A DNA stretch of 64,000 bases from Defluviitaleaceae bacterium (GCA_009781755.1 WQVD01000001.1:62001-126000); one strand, 5' to 3'; shown: positions 38,307 to 47,427, numbered from the stretch's first letter. A program made the numbers and translations. The notes: generated by a model from the letters alone, not told the origin.

Positions 38307-39524
38307 TTATCGGATATGCGGGAAAACTAATTCCGGGTGGCGTGCGTAAAAATACCGCGTCGCTCCAAACACATCTTCAAAGCCGCCGTTCCAATCCACA
38401 GCGTTGGATGTCCACGCCATCACGCCCTGCCAGCCATTGGCAAAAGCGTTCATGTAATCCTCCGTTAACGTGAAGCCTTCGGTGCCTTGCGCGGTGGTTT
38501 CGCCGATGAGCGCGGGGCGTGAGTCACACAGCCCCCAACCCCCACGCGCCCGCGTACCAAATGGGCGAGACGTAAACGGATGCCCATACCATTGTTCCAC
38601 CCAATCATAATAATGCGGCGACCAAAAATCGAGCGCGGCGTAGGGGTTGGTGTACAAGTTTTGCATGAATGCGTCGGATACTTTATTGCCTTCATATCCG
38701 GACAAATCGGAATTGTACTTGGGAAAGGCCATTCCCACCGTCACATGGATATTACTGTTTTGGCGGATAGCCGCCGTGTTCATGGCGAAGAAAAGGGAAA
38801 GATAACGCCACGGGAGTTGTCCCGCTTCTACATTTTCATGCACCCAATCGGGTTCGTTCATCAAGTCGATGCTCCACAAGAAGGGATTGTTGCGGAAGCG
38901 TTCCACAAAGGGTAGGGTGTAATGCGTGACAAACGAAGCGATGGCCTCGGGCGATTGCAACATACGCCGCCAACGATACGGATCGGCGTTGTGCCATTCG
39001 TTATATTGAAAATGGTCGAATGACATAAACGTGGCCATGATGTAAACCCCATGGCGTTCGGCAATCGTGAACAAATCATCTAAGTGTCGCCAATGGCTTT
39101 CGTCTACGCCGTGTATCATGCCGTTTTCGTCCATGTCCAGGAAGGGCCCTTGCCCGTAGCGATTGCCTCGCCCGTAGTTGTTGGTGCACATGATCCAAAT
39201 ACGCGTGGCATTAACGCCATTTTCGCGCAACAACGCGAAGTGTTCATCCCACCAAGTATAATCAAAATTATTTCCCACGAAATCATTCCAGTGATTCCAC
39301 GGGGTGTTAACGCCGTTAATCCAAATGCGCTGCGGATCATCCAGTGCGCCCACCACTAGGTAATCGCCGTCCGTGCGGATGCGCAACGGGTCAAATGCCT
39401 GCGCGGACAAAAAGGTTTCATTTTCTGATTCGATGGGGTCAGCCGTATCGCGCCCGCACGCCGATGCCGACACCCCTATCAATATCATCACAAAACATAC
39501 AAAACACAAACGCTTCATAATCAT
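38307..39524 (-). CDS. GH5-like glycoside hydrolase lipoprotein (mannanase-like)
   Basis: The 405-residue protein starts with a lipoprotein signal ending SASAC (about residues 4-23), so it is probably anchored outside the membrane. The barrel has LMNEPDW with the acid/base Glu and ALIGETTAQG with the nucleophile Glu, as in clan GH-A. GH5 endo-mannanase or a related endoglucanase is likely; substrate is not certain. It is monocistronic with a terminator after it. Confidence 0.85.
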   Translation of the reverse strand: MIMKRLCFVCFVMILIGVSASACGRDTADPIESENETFLSAQAFDPLRIRTDGDYLVVGALDDPQRIWINGVNTPWNHWNDFVGNNFDYTWWDEHFALLRENGVNATRIWIMCTNNYGRGNRYGQGPFLDMDENGMIHGVDESHWRHLDDLFTIAERHGVYIMATFMSFDHFQYNEWHNADPYRWRRMLQSPEAIASFVTHYTLPFVERFRNNPFLWSIDLMNEPDWVHENVEAGQLPWRYLSLFFAMNTAAIRQNSNIHVTVGMAFPKYNSDLSGYEGNKVSDAFMQNLYTNPYAALDFWSPHYYDWVEQWYGHPFTSRPFGTRARGGWGLCDSRPALIGETTAQGTEGFTLTEDYMNAFANGWQGVMAWTSNAVDWNGGFEDVFGATRYFYARHPELVFPHIR

Positions 39525-39601
39525 TAACCTCCTATAAACCTTGTATTAAGCAGTATAACAGCATATCATTGATGCACAACAAAAATACTTATCAAGTTAG
39601 G

Positions 39602-40351
39602 ATGATTTACGTGAAATCAGGAATTGTATTCCACATCCCACATGCATCATTATTAATCCCCGACGATTACCGCACGGGAATCATTTTTAATAATGCGGAG
39701 TTGGATGAGCAAAACAAGCGCAACGCGGATTTGTTTAGTGGCGAACTATACGCAACCGACATCGGCACCACTGTATCGTCGGGTTACAGCCGTTTCGTAT
39801 GTGACATGGAGCGTTTCCGCGATGACGCGATGGAAGTGAACGCGGGGAAGGGGAATGGCTTGTTTTATACACACACGCTGGGCGGCGTACCCCTGCGCGA
39901 CCCCAACCCGGCCATGCGCCAACGCGTTTTGGATGAAATCTACGACCCGCACCACGCGCGGCTTACCGATGCCGTGGACGATGCACTGGCAAAGTACGGC
40001 CAATGTTTAATCATCGACGGCCATACCTTCTCGGAGGAATTTTCCAAGGGCGGCAATTATCCCGATTTTTGCATTGGCACCAGCACATACCACACACCGC
40101 AGCCGTTGATTGACTGCGCGGCCGAAGTCATCCGTGCGTATGGATTCACCGTACAAGTGAATCACCCGTTCTCCGGTACGATGGTGACGATGAAGCATTA
40201 TAAAAAAGATTCACGCGTTTTGTCGCTGATGATTGAAGTGAACAAGCGAATCTATTTGAAAGAAAACATGACCGAAAAATCCGATGGCTTTACAAATGCC
40301 AAGCAAGTATGCCAAACCATCATAAACAAGTTGAAGGAGGAATTCGCATGA
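39602..40351 (+). CDS. N-formylglutamate amidohydrolase family protein
   Basis: About 250 residues with family motifs HIPHASLLIP, CDMERFRDD, YDPHHARL and DGHTFS, which bind zinc. The family deformylates N-formylglutamate in histidine breakdown, but many members act on other formamides. Two starts are possible, ATG 39602 and GTG 39611; neither has a strong site. The stop overlaps the serine hydrolase start as ATGA. Confidence 0.83.
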   Translation: MIYVKSGIVFHIPHASLLIPDDYRTGIIFNNAELDEQNKRNADLFSGELYATDIGTTVSSGYSRFVCDMERFRDDAMEVNAGKGNGLFYTHTLGGVPLRDPNPAMRQRVLDEIYDPHHARLTDAVDDALAKYGQCLIIDGHTFSEEFSKGGNYPDFCIGTSTYHTPQPLIDCAAEVIRAYGFTVQVNHPFSGTMVTMKHYKKDSRVLSLMIEVNKRIYLKENMTEKSDGFTNAKQVCQTIINKLKEEFA

Positions 40352-41544
40352 CATTCACCCCCGGCAAGGTAGATTGCAAGCCAGCAGAAGTCGGCTATGA
40401 CGAATCACGTATCGCGGTCTTGCACAAGCACTTCGAAAAATTGTTGGAAGACGGGAAAATCACTAACGCGTCATACTGTGTTTCGCGCTACGGAAAGGTA
40501 TTTATGCATGGCGCGATGGGGCCATTCAGTTACAAAAAGGGCGAAAAACGCGCCATGAAACCCTCCGATATTCAGTACGTCGCATCCATTACTAAGCTCT
40601 TCGCCGCCACGGCATTTTTGAAATTGGTGGAGGATGGTGTAACGCGCTTGGACTTGCCTGTAAAAGAAGTTCTGCCGCAATTTGACGCGCTGCATTTTCG
40701 TGATATCACTGCGTTTGATTTGCTGACGCACACATCTGGTATGTATCCGGACGGCGGTTGCTTTGATGATAAATACCATAAAGGATATTGGGCGCACATC
40801 GAGCATTACATCAAGTCATACAAAGCCAAAGACGGCGAATTCGATTGGCTGACGGCAGGGTTATCTGTACGTCCACGCAAGCGCATCGGCGAGGAATGGC
40901 AATATTGTTCCTTCGGTATCACCATTATTGGCGAAATGATTCGTAAGCTAACTGGCAAGCGCGCGGAAGCATACATCACGGACGAAATCCTACGCCCGCT
41001 AGGTATGAAAGATACTTGCTTCGGGTCAGAGCTTAATGCCAAAAATGCCAAGAACCACATCGTCCAACACAAATGGAGTGAAAAGTATTTAAAAGATATC
41101 ATCGCAGGCAAGAAACCCGACCGTGACGATGAATTATGGAATCAAATGCCTTCAACCAGTAGCGGTATCGTATCCAACGCCCGCGACATGAACCGTTTTG
41201 GCACAATGTTGCTATACATGGGCACTACGCCGGACGGCGTGCGCATCATCGGCCGCAAAGTCATGGAAAAAGCGACATCCCATGCATTGTTCAACGTACC
41301 CAATTTTTGCTGGGGTGCGAATGACAAGAATCGCGGTTTCGGTATCGGCTTTGACATGCGGCACGGCCCTGCGTTTACATTTTCTGATGGCACGTTCAAC
41401 CATGAAGGCGCAGGCGCAAGCGCGTTGTACATGGATCCCAAGGAGCAATTGGCGGCGTTCTTTTTTGTACCCTTCAAAGCCGATGGTTGGCACAGCGAGG
41501 CATTGTTTAATACATTAAATATCATTTGGTCGGGCTTGAAATAG
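40348..41544 (+). CDS. Serine hydrolase, beta-lactamase/class C fold
   Basis: This 398-residue protein has the nucleophile SITK (SxxK) near 82 and the second motif YCSFG. It has no signal peptide and is probably cytoplasmic. Members act on esters, peptides or D-amino acid substrates; resistance is not indicated. GGAGG precedes the ATG at 40348, inside the previous gene's stop. Confidence 0.85.
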   Translation: MTFTPGKVDCKPAEVGYDESRIAVLHKHFEKLLEDGKITNASYCVSRYGKVFMHGAMGPFSYKKGEKRAMKPSDIQYVASITKLFAATAFLKLVEDGVTRLDLPVKEVLPQFDALHFRDITAFDLLTHTSGMYPDGGCFDDKYHKGYWAHIEHYIKSYKAKDGEFDWLTAGLSVRPRKRIGEEWQYCSFGITIIGEMIRKLTGKRAEAYITDEILRPLGMKDTCFGSELNAKNAKNHIVQHKWSEKYLKDIIAGKKPDRDDELWNQMPSTSSGIVSNARDMNRFGTMLLYMGTTPDGVRIIGRKVMEKATSHALFNVPNFCWGANDKNRGFGIGFDMRHGPAFTFSDGTFNHEGAGASALYMDPKEQLAAFFFVPFKADGWHSEALFNTLNIIWSGLK

Positions 41545-41561
41545 AAAATGTAACAAAATTT

Positions 41562-41590
41562 TTGCCATATTGTAATTGAAATGTTACAAT
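41562..41590 (+). promoter_or_regulatory. Promoter of the hydrogenase operon with operator-like palindrome
   Basis: TTGCCA (41562-41567), a 17-base spacer and TACAAT (41585-41590) form a near-consensus promoter. ATTGTAA (41569-41575) and TTACAAT (41584-41590) form an inverted repeat with an eight-base centre over the -10. The transcript would at once enter the hairpin at 41596-41627. Confidence 0.55.
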
Positions 41591-41595
41591 AAAAT

Positions 41596-41630
41596 CCGGG
41601 CACGTCACTGACGTGTCCGGGTTTTTTATT
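41596..41630 (+). terminator. Strong hairpin with T6 tail in front of hydrogenase operon
   Basis: CCGGGCACGTCA/TGACGTGTCCGG is followed by GTTTTTT. It ends the serine hydrolase gene, but because the promoter at 41562-41590 lies upstream it could also act as an attenuator. Confidence 0.8.
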
Positions 41631-41649
41631 TCAGGAAGGGGACGTATCA

Positions 41650-42138
41650 ATGGAAAAAAATGAAAAAGCTTTGTTCGCCGAGCTGGACAGTTACATCGAC
41701 AGCTTGCCGTCAAAGCAGGGCGCACTGATATCGGTGCTGCACAAAGCGCAAGATATCTTCGGATTCATACCCAAAGAGGTGCAAGCCCACGTGGCGGACA
41801 AGCTCGATATCCCGGCCAGTAAGGTATACGGTGTGTTGACGTTCTATTCGTTCTTCACCATGACTAAGAAGGGCGACAACCGTGTAAATGTGTGCATGGG
41901 TACGGCATGTTTCGTGCGTGGCGCAGATAAGATATTGGAGAAATTCGAGCGTGACTTGAACATGAAAGCCAACACCACGCGCGAGGACGGCTTGTGGTCG
42001 GTAGATGGACTGCGTTGCATCGGCGCATGTGGCTTGGCACCGATCATCACCGTCAACGGCAAGTCTTATGGCCGTTTGGTTGTAGATGATGTCCCCGGTA
42101 TTATTGAAGAAACCCTCGCAGCAAAGGAGGCAAAATAA
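41650..42138 (+). CDS. hydC: NADH-dependent hydrogenase subunit, HydC/NuoE-like [2Fe-2S]
   Basis: This 162-residue thioredoxin-like protein has the four cluster Cys residues as CMGTAC and CIGACG. It is the NuoE-like subunit of trimeric hydrogenases, which bifurcate electrons between NADH and ferredoxin to H2. It begins an operon with hydB and hydA. GGAAGGGG lies upstream of ATG. Confidence 0.92.
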   Translation: MEKNEKALFAELDSYIDSLPSKQGALISVLHKAQDIFGFIPKEVQAHVADKLDIPASKVYGVLTFYSFFTMTKKGDNRVNVCMGTACFVRGADKILEKFERDLNMKANTTREDGLWSVDGLRCIGACGLAPIITVNGKSYGRLVVDDVPGIIEETLAAKEAK

Positions 42139-42527
42139 TGTCCAAAATTAATTCGCGGGAGGAGTTAAAAACCCTGCGCAACAAATATCGCGACAACGTT
42201 ATCATGCGCTTGGTATCTGACGAAGCCGCCACGCGTACAGAAATCCGCTGCACAGTTGGCAAATGCGGCATCGATGCCGGCGCGCGCGACATCATGAAAG
42301 TTATTTTCGATGAAGTGAATGCCCTGCGTCTCGAGCATGTATCCGTGCTGGTACAAGATTGTTCCTACGGTTGCGATAGTGCCGATGCGGTTAAAATCGA
42401 AGGCAACTTCGCATGCGGCCATGATTGCGTAGTAGATGTAGTATACCCCGGCAAAGAACCGAAGCGATTTATGAAAGTGGACGCCGCCAAGGCAAAAGAA
42501 ATCGTCAAGGAGGTAGCAAATGCATAA
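42138..42527 (+). CDS. [2Fe-2S] thioredoxin-like accessory protein of hydrogenase operon
   Basis: This 129-residue protein is widespread between the NuoE- and NuoF-like genes of clostridial hydrogenase operons. It has CTVGKCGIDAG and QDCSYGCD, and ACGHDC, which together supply several Cys residues that may bind a cluster. Its exact role is unknown. It starts at a one-base overlap with hydC. Confidence 0.75.
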   Translation: MSKINSREELKTLRNKYRDNVIMRLVSDEAATRTEIRCTVGKCGIDAGARDIMKVIFDEVNALRLEHVSVLVQDCSYGCDSADAVKIEGNFACGHDCVVDVVYPGKEPKRFMKVDAAKAKEIVKEVANA

Positions 42528-44334
42528 AACAAGATTGCAAATCCTGATATGCGGCGGCACGGGTTGTATCTCATCCGGCTGCTTGGAAGTCGAAGATGCC
42601 TTGGTAGCCGCGTTGGAGAAACACGGCATACGCGACGAAGCCACCATTTTGAAAGTAGGGTGCTTCGGCTTCTGCGAGCAAGGCCCCATCGTCAAAATCT
42701 ACCCCGACAACACTTTCTATGTCCGCGTAGAAGCCAAAGATTGCGAAGAGCTCGTTACTGAGCATCTGTTAAAAGGTAAACACGTTGATCGCTTGTTGTT
42801 CAAATCCCCCATTACGGGCGAGTTGTGCCATCATCATATGGACATGGCATTCTATAAAACCCAATTGCGTATCGCACTCATGCATTGCGGCATGGTAGAC
42901 CCCGAAAACATTGAAGACTATTTCGGCGTTGGGGGTTATGAGGCTTTGGCGATTGCGCTCAATGACATGACCCAACAAGAAATTATCGATACCGTCAAGG
43001 CCAGCGGATTACGCGGACGCGGCGGCGCGGGTTTCCCCACGGGCAACAAGTGGCAGTTTGGCCTCGATAACAAATCCGATAAGAAATACATCATCTGTAA
43101 CGCCGACGAAGGCGACCCGGGTGCGTTCATGGATCGCTCCATCATGGAAGGTGACCCGCACGCCGTGTTGGAAGCCATGGCCATTGCAGGCCGTGCCATC
43201 GGCGCGGACGAAGGCGTTGTTTACATCCGCGCTGAGTATCCCCTCGCAGTAAACCGCTTGAACACCGCCATCGCACAAGCCAAAAAATACGGCATGCTGG
43301 GCGAAAATATCATGGGCAGCGGTTTCAACTTTGATGTGCACGTGCATTTGGGCGCGGGCGCGTTTGTATGCGGTGAAGAAACTGCGCTGATTAATTCATT
43401 GGAAGGCCAACGCGGCGAACCCCGCTTGCGCCCGCCGTTCCCCGCGCAAAAAGGTTACTGGCAACAACCCACCGTCAACTGTAACGTAGAAACCTACGCT
43501 TGCATTCCACTCATCCTTACCAAAGGCCCCGATTGGTTCAAGCAATTCGGCACCGAAAAATCCCCCGGTACCAAGGTATTTGCGCTGGCGGGCAAGATTA
43601 ACAACGTGGGCCTCATCGAAGTACCCATGGGCACCACCCTGCGCGAAATCATTTATGAAATCGGCGGCGGCATCCCCAATGGCAAGAAGTTTAAAGCCAT
43701 CCAAACAGGCGGTCCCTCCGGCGGTTGTATTTCTGAAAAAGACCTGGACGTGGGTGTTGACTTCGACACGCTTACCGCTATTGGTTCCATGATGGGCTCC
43801 GGCGGTATGATTGTCATGGACGAAGACGATTGTATGGTCAACATCGCCAAGTTCTATCTTGAATTTACTGTAGAAGAATCCTGCGGAAAATGTACACCCT
43901 GCCGCATCGGCAATACCCGCATGTATGAAATTCTTGACCGTATTTCTAAAGGCTTGGGCAAACCCGAAGACCTCGTGGAATTAAAAGAACTGGGTCAAAT
44001 CATCAAAGATTCATCGCTGTGCGGCTTGGGTAATACTGCGCCCAACCCAGTATTGTCTACGCTGGAACATTTCATGGATGAATACGAAGCGCATGTATTG
44101 CACAAAAAATGCCCCGCCGGCGCATGTAAAGACCTCGTGGAGTACAAAATCACCGAAAAATGCATCGCTTGCGGCATCTGCGCCAAAGTGTGCCCGGTTG
44201 ACTGTATCCATCCCACGGGCGAAGAAACGAAAAACGGCAAGAAGAAATATGTAATCGATCAAGACGCTTGCATCAAATGTGGTGCATGCCTACCCAAATG
44301 CCCGCCGAAAATTGGCGCGATTATTGTGGAGTAG
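42520..44334 (+). CDS. hydB: NADH-binding hydrogenase subunit HydB (NuoF-like)
   Basis: This 604-residue protein binds FMN and NADH and passes electrons to HydA. An N-terminal [2Fe-2S] thioredoxin-like domain (ILICGGTGC), NuoF core with GRGGAGFPTG and NADEGDPGA, a [4Fe-4S] site ESCGKCTPCR, and a C-terminal 2x[4Fe-4S] ferredoxin domain (CIACGICAKVCP, CIKCGACLPKCP) are seen in order. That architecture defines bifurcating HydB. It overlaps the previous gene by eight bases. Confidence 0.95.
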   Translation: MHKTRLQILICGGTGCISSGCLEVEDALVAALEKHGIRDEATILKVGCFGFCEQGPIVKIYPDNTFYVRVEAKDCEELVTEHLLKGKHVDRLLFKSPITGELCHHHMDMAFYKTQLRIALMHCGMVDPENIEDYFGVGGYEALAIALNDMTQQEIIDTVKASGLRGRGGAGFPTGNKWQFGLDNKSDKKYIICNADEGDPGAFMDRSIMEGDPHAVLEAMAIAGRAIGADEGVVYIRAEYPLAVNRLNTAIAQAKKYGMLGENIMGSGFNFDVHVHLGAGAFVCGEETALINSLEGQRGEPRLRPPFPAQKGYWQQPTVNCNVETYACIPLILTKGPDWFKQFGTEKSPGTKVFALAGKINNVGLIEVPMGTTLREIIYEIGGGIPNGKKFKAIQTGGPSGGCISEKDLDVGVDFDTLTAIGSMMGSGGMIVMDEDDCMVNIAKFYLEFTVEESCGKCTPCRIGNTRMYEILDRISKGLGKPEDLVELKELGQIIKDSSLCGLGNTAPNPVLSTLEHFMDEYEAHVLHKKCPAGACKDLVEYKITEKCIACGICAKVCPVDCIHPTGEETKNGKKKYVIDQDACIKCGACLPKCPPKIGAIIVE

Positions 44335-44382
44335 GTCGCGCTTTGTGCGACTCTATCAGAAATTGGGCTCGTCCCAATTTGT
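44335..44382 (+). promoter_or_regulatory. Two hairpins between hydB and hydA
   Basis: GTCGC.../GCGAC (44335-44351) and AAATTGGG/CCCAATTT (44360-44380) have no T tail, so they are not terminators. They may be processing or stability elements that adjust hydA relative to hydB. Then AGGAGG precedes hydA. Confidence 0.5.
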
Positions 44383-44410
44383 GATTGCTACTGTTTATTA
44401 GGAGGATTAA

Positions 44411-46126
44411 ATGATCAACATTAAAATTAACAACCTCGCCGTGCAAGTAGAGCCCGGCACCACGATATTGCAAGCCGCCCGAAAGCTGGGTATCAACATC
44501 CCCACGTTGTGTTATTTCAATATGGAAAGCGCAGGATGCGAAAATGCACCCGGCTCATGCCGTGTATGTATGGTGGAGTTGGAAGGCCGCGCCAACCTGT
44601 TGCCCGCGTGCGTCAGCACCGTATGGGAAGGTATGAGCATCCACACCAACACCCCGCGCGCCATCAAAACGCGCCGCACCGTGGTGGAATTATTCCTTTC
44701 CAACCACCCGAAGGATTGCTTGGTATGCGACCGCAACAAAAATTGCGAGTTGCAAACTTTGGCCGCTGACTTGGGCATCCGTGAAAGCAAGTTTGACGGC
44801 AAAATGGCACGCCATGAAAAAGATACCTCCAGCCTGTCCTTGATGCGCGACCCGGAAAAATGCATATTGTGCCGCCGTTGCGAAACCATGTGCAACGACG
44901 TGCAAACCGTGGGTGTGTATTCTGCAGTGCATCGTTCGTTAGAAACAGTGGTTTCCACCGCGTTTAATGAACCGGTAGCGGACACGACTTGTACGTTCTG
45001 TGGGCAATGCGTTTCTGTTTGCCCGACGGGTGCGTTGATTCAGGCCAATAACACCGAAGATGTTTGGGCTGCTTTGGCCGACCCAACCAAAACCGTTGTT
45101 GTGCAAACCGCGCCTGCCATCCGTGTAGCATTGGGCGAGGAATTCGGTATGGCACCGGGCACGATTGTTACGGGCAAGATGATTGCCGGGTTGCGTCGCT
45201 TGGGCTTTAACCATGTATATGACACCAACTTTGCCGCAGACTTGACCGTCATGGAAGAAGCACATGAACTGTTGGATCGCATTAATAACGGCGGCCGATT
45301 GCCCATGCTTACGAGCTGCTGCCCCGCGTGGGTTAAATTCATCGAGCATCAATTCCCCTCGTTGTTGGACGTGCCTTCGACGTGCAAATCCCCGATGGAA
45401 ATGTTCGGCTCCATCGCCAAGACTTACCTCGCACAAAAATTGAACGTGAACCCCAAGGACATGGTCGTTGTTTCCATCATGCCGTGCTTGGCCAAAAAAT
45501 ACGAAGCCGCCCGCGATGAACTGGGAGGCAACACCGACTACGTGCTGACCACGCGCGAATTGGCCGCTATGTTCCGCGAAGCCGGTCTCAATTTCCACGC
45601 GTTGCCCGATGAAAACTTCGACCCACTAATGGGTGAATCCACCGGCGCGGCCGTTATCTTTGGTACAACAGGCGGCGTAATTGAAGCCACCGCACGCACC
45701 GCAGTATACGCGTTGACGGGCAAAAACCCTGAAAACGTGGAGTTCACACAACTGCGCGGCACCGATAACATCCGCGAAGCTACCGTTAAAGCCGGCGACG
45801 CAGAATTGAAAATCGGTATCGCAAACGGCTTGGGCAGCGCACGCAAGATGCTGGAAGCCATCCGCGACGGAAAGTCCGAATACCACGCCATCGAAATTAT
45901 GGCGTGCCCCGGCGGTTGTGTAGCCGGCGGCGGACAACCCTACCACGGCAACGCGCAAAGCATCATTAAAGAGCGCGCTGCAGGGTTGTACAGCAGCGAC
46001 AAAAACGCACCCAAACGTTGTGCCCACGAAAATGCCGAAATCAAAAAACTCTACGATGAATTCTTGGAAAAACCCGGCAGCCAAAAAGCACACGACTTAC
46101 TGCACACAAAATATGTAAAAAGATAA
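44411..46126 (+). CDS. hydA: [FeFe] hydrogenase catalytic subunit HydA
   Basis: This 571-residue enzyme makes H2 from protons. N-terminal [2Fe-2S] (Cys in LCYFN, CRVCM), a His-ligated cluster (HPKDCLVCDRNKNC), two [4Fe-4S] clusters (CILCRRC, CTFCGQCVSVCP) and the H-cluster domain are seen. H-cluster signatures are TSCCPAW (L1), MPCLAKKYE (L2) and EIMACPGGCVAGGGQP (L3). The C-terminal small-subunit helix follows. The order hydC-hydB-hydA fits the electron-bifurcating trimer. Confidence 0.97.
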   Translation: MINIKINNLAVQVEPGTTILQAARKLGINIPTLCYFNMESAGCENAPGSCRVCMVELEGRANLLPACVSTVWEGMSIHTNTPRAIKTRRTVVELFLSNHPKDCLVCDRNKNCELQTLAADLGIRESKFDGKMARHEKDTSSLSLMRDPEKCILCRRCETMCNDVQTVGVYSAVHRSLETVVSTAFNEPVADTTCTFCGQCVSVCPTGALIQANNTEDVWAALADPTKTVVVQTAPAIRVALGEEFGMAPGTIVTGKMIAGLRRLGFNHVYDTNFAADLTVMEEAHELLDRINNGGRLPMLTSCCPAWVKFIEHQFPSLLDVPSTCKSPMEMFGSIAKTYLAQKLNVNPKDMVVVSIMPCLAKKYEAARDELGGNTDYVLTTRELAAMFREAGLNFHALPDENFDPLMGESTGAAVIFGTTGGVIEATARTAVYALTGKNPENVEFTQLRGTDNIREATVKAGDAELKIGIANGLGSARKMLEAIRDGKSEYHAIEIMACPGGCVAGGGQPYHGNAQSIIKERAAGLYSSDKNAPKRCAHENAEIKKLYDEFLEKPGSQKAHDLLHTKYVKR

Positions 46127-46143
46127 TTAAACACGTAGAACCA

Positions 46144-46192
46144 AAAAAAAGCACCAATGGCCGGTAATTTGCAAGCCATTGGTGCTTTTTTA
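46144..46192. terminator. Terminator after hydA, bidirectional
   Basis: GCACCAATGG/CCATTGGTGC with A8 before and T6 after; loop of 15. It ends the hydrogenase operon and could serve the convergent sigma factor gene. Confidence 0.88.
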
Positions 46193-46217
46193 TTTGAATC
46201 GTTATCGTGCTTGATGA

Positions 46218-46742
46218 TTATTCCAAACGTTTTTTGATGGCTGCACGAGCGCGGGATAATCGCGATTTAACTGTGCCAACAGAAATATTTAAGATTTCTG
46301 CCAATTCATCGTATCGCAGACCTTGCAAGTCTCGCATGATTACAATGATGCGTTGATCATCGGGTAGGGAATCGATGGTTGCGGCAATTTCTTGCACGCG
46401 TTCTTTGGCTGTGATGGTTTCTTCTACGGGGCGTTCGGTTATGTTGGTTGCTATGCGTGTTTCGTCGGTCAGTTCCTCAGTTTCTACTCGTCGTTTGCGC
46501 ACAATATCCAAGCATACGTGCGCCGTTACGGTACATACCCAACTTTTAATGGAGCCGTCTGCCTTGGGTACGACTTTCGTTAAATTGCGAAAAAGACGCA
46601 AGGCCGCTTCTTGACCGGCATCCATTGCGTCCTCTGTATTATTAAAATATCTACGGCATACATGATAAATCAATTTTTCGTAACGGACAAAAATCCGCTC
46701 GAATGCATTGGTTTGTTTAAGTAGTTGTGCGTCAGTCATCAT
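46218..46742 (-). CDS. ECF-type RNA polymerase sigma factor
   Basis: This 174-residue sigma-70 family protein has sigma-2 (ERIFVRYEKLIYHVCRRYF, DAGQEAALRLFRN) and sigma-4 (LPDDQRIIVIMRDLQGLRY with VGTVKSRLSRAR) domains only, as in SigW-like ECF factors. There is no anti-sigma gene next to it. GAGGG is upstream. It starts about 22 bases after the T run of the 6S RNA, so it may be expressed partly by readthrough. Confidence 0.9.
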   Translation of the reverse strand: MMTDAQLLKQTNAFERIFVRYEKLIYHVCRRYFNNTEDAMDAGQEAALRLFRNLTKVVPKADGSIKSWVCTVTAHVCLDIVRKRRVETEELTDETRIATNITERPVEETITAKERVQEIAATIDSLPDDQRIIVIMRDLQGLRYDELAEILNISVGTVKSRLSRARAAIKKRLE

Positions 46743-46762
46743 GAATCGACCCTCGATTGATA

Positions 46763-46941
46763 TAAAAAACCCGGAATACCGATCCTATATTTTGACACCT
46801 AGCCATAGGCTAGGTGGGTGTCCGCAGTGCAACTTCCGCCTTCCGTTCAAGACGGCTCGACGTGGCCTGCACAATAAATAAGACTCCCGTTTAAGGTCTG
46901 TAGGTTCAAAATAATAGGTTGTCGAGCATTCCAGGCTCGTG
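46763..46941 (-). ncRNA. ssrS: 6S RNA (regulator of RNA polymerase)
   Basis: On the minus strand a promoter (TTGCGT at 46971-46976, 18-base spacer, TATAAT at 46947-46952) drives an RNA of about 180 nt. The 5' stretch CCTGGAAT pairs with ATTCCGGG just before a T6 run, forming the closing stem that doubles as terminator. Landmarks typical of clostridial 6S are TTTTGAACCTACAGACC, AACGGGAG, CAGGCC, TTGAACGGAAGGC and CCCACCTA. 6S RNA mimics an open promoter and sequesters sigma-A holoenzyme. I recognise it from sequence landmarks and pairing. Confidence 0.85.
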
Positions 46942-47098
46942 TGCATATTATACCCAAATATATAATGCTTACGCAAGTGGTTGGATGTGGAAGGGATAAC
47001 ACGCATCGTGCAATTGAATCCATAAATACATGTATTTTACTTCACTATGACAAATCGCTTGCATCCCTTTTTAGAATGTGCTAGTATACTCTTTGCGT

Positions 47099-47172
<74 letters not shown>

Positions 47173-47400
47173 TCAACTATGTATACGCCCCCGTTGATAC
47201 TAACACTATCACCGGAGGCGTATATTTTTGTGATGCAGGACTTTATAAGGCGTTGAGCACTTTCATCATCCAAAGTGTTCAGCGTCTTTTTACAATTGAG
47301 CGATAATCTTTTCTTTGGTGTTTACAATATCGTCCTTCCATGACAGGGTTTCTTCCAGTTCGGCAATGCAGGTACGGGATTTGCAAAATTTCATTTTGAA
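47173..47400 (-). pseudogene. Decayed serine-recombinase C-terminus
   Basis: In one frame the minus strand reads IAELEETLSWKDDIV then NTKEKIIAQL and stop at 47290; in another frame it continues KKTLNTLDDESAQRLIK then ITKIYASGDSVSI, ending in the tRNA. Together this matches the usual tail of large serine recombinases (KEQI, RLI, FVN-IY-DD patterns). A frameshift splits it and the N-terminus is gone. It is between the tRNA and the TIR gene. Confidence 0.45.
47182..47229 (+). terminator. tRNA terminator hairpin
   Basis: TATACGCCCCCG and CGGAGGCGTATA pair with one mismatch across an 18-base loop-rich centre, followed by TTTTT. On the minus strand the same bases code for the end of a decayed recombinase. 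Confidence 0.7.
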
Positions 47401-47427
47401 GTTCGGGAAAGTCCAAGCCACTGAGAA

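Noticed and set aside
40348-41544. Beta-lactamase for antibiotic resistance
   Set aside because: It has the SxxK fold but no export signal, and it is coupled to an amidohydrolase gene, so a housekeeping serine hydrolase is more likely.
41549-41590. Rex operator in front of the hydrogenase operon
   Set aside because: Arms TTGTAA/TTACAA are eight bases apart, whereas the Rex site is TTGTTAA-N4-TTAACAA in 18 bases. The fit is too poor to name it.
46785-47006. Small protein of 73 codons on the minus strand
   Set aside because: It lies inside the 6S RNA and its promoter; landmarks and the paired ends show an RNA gene.
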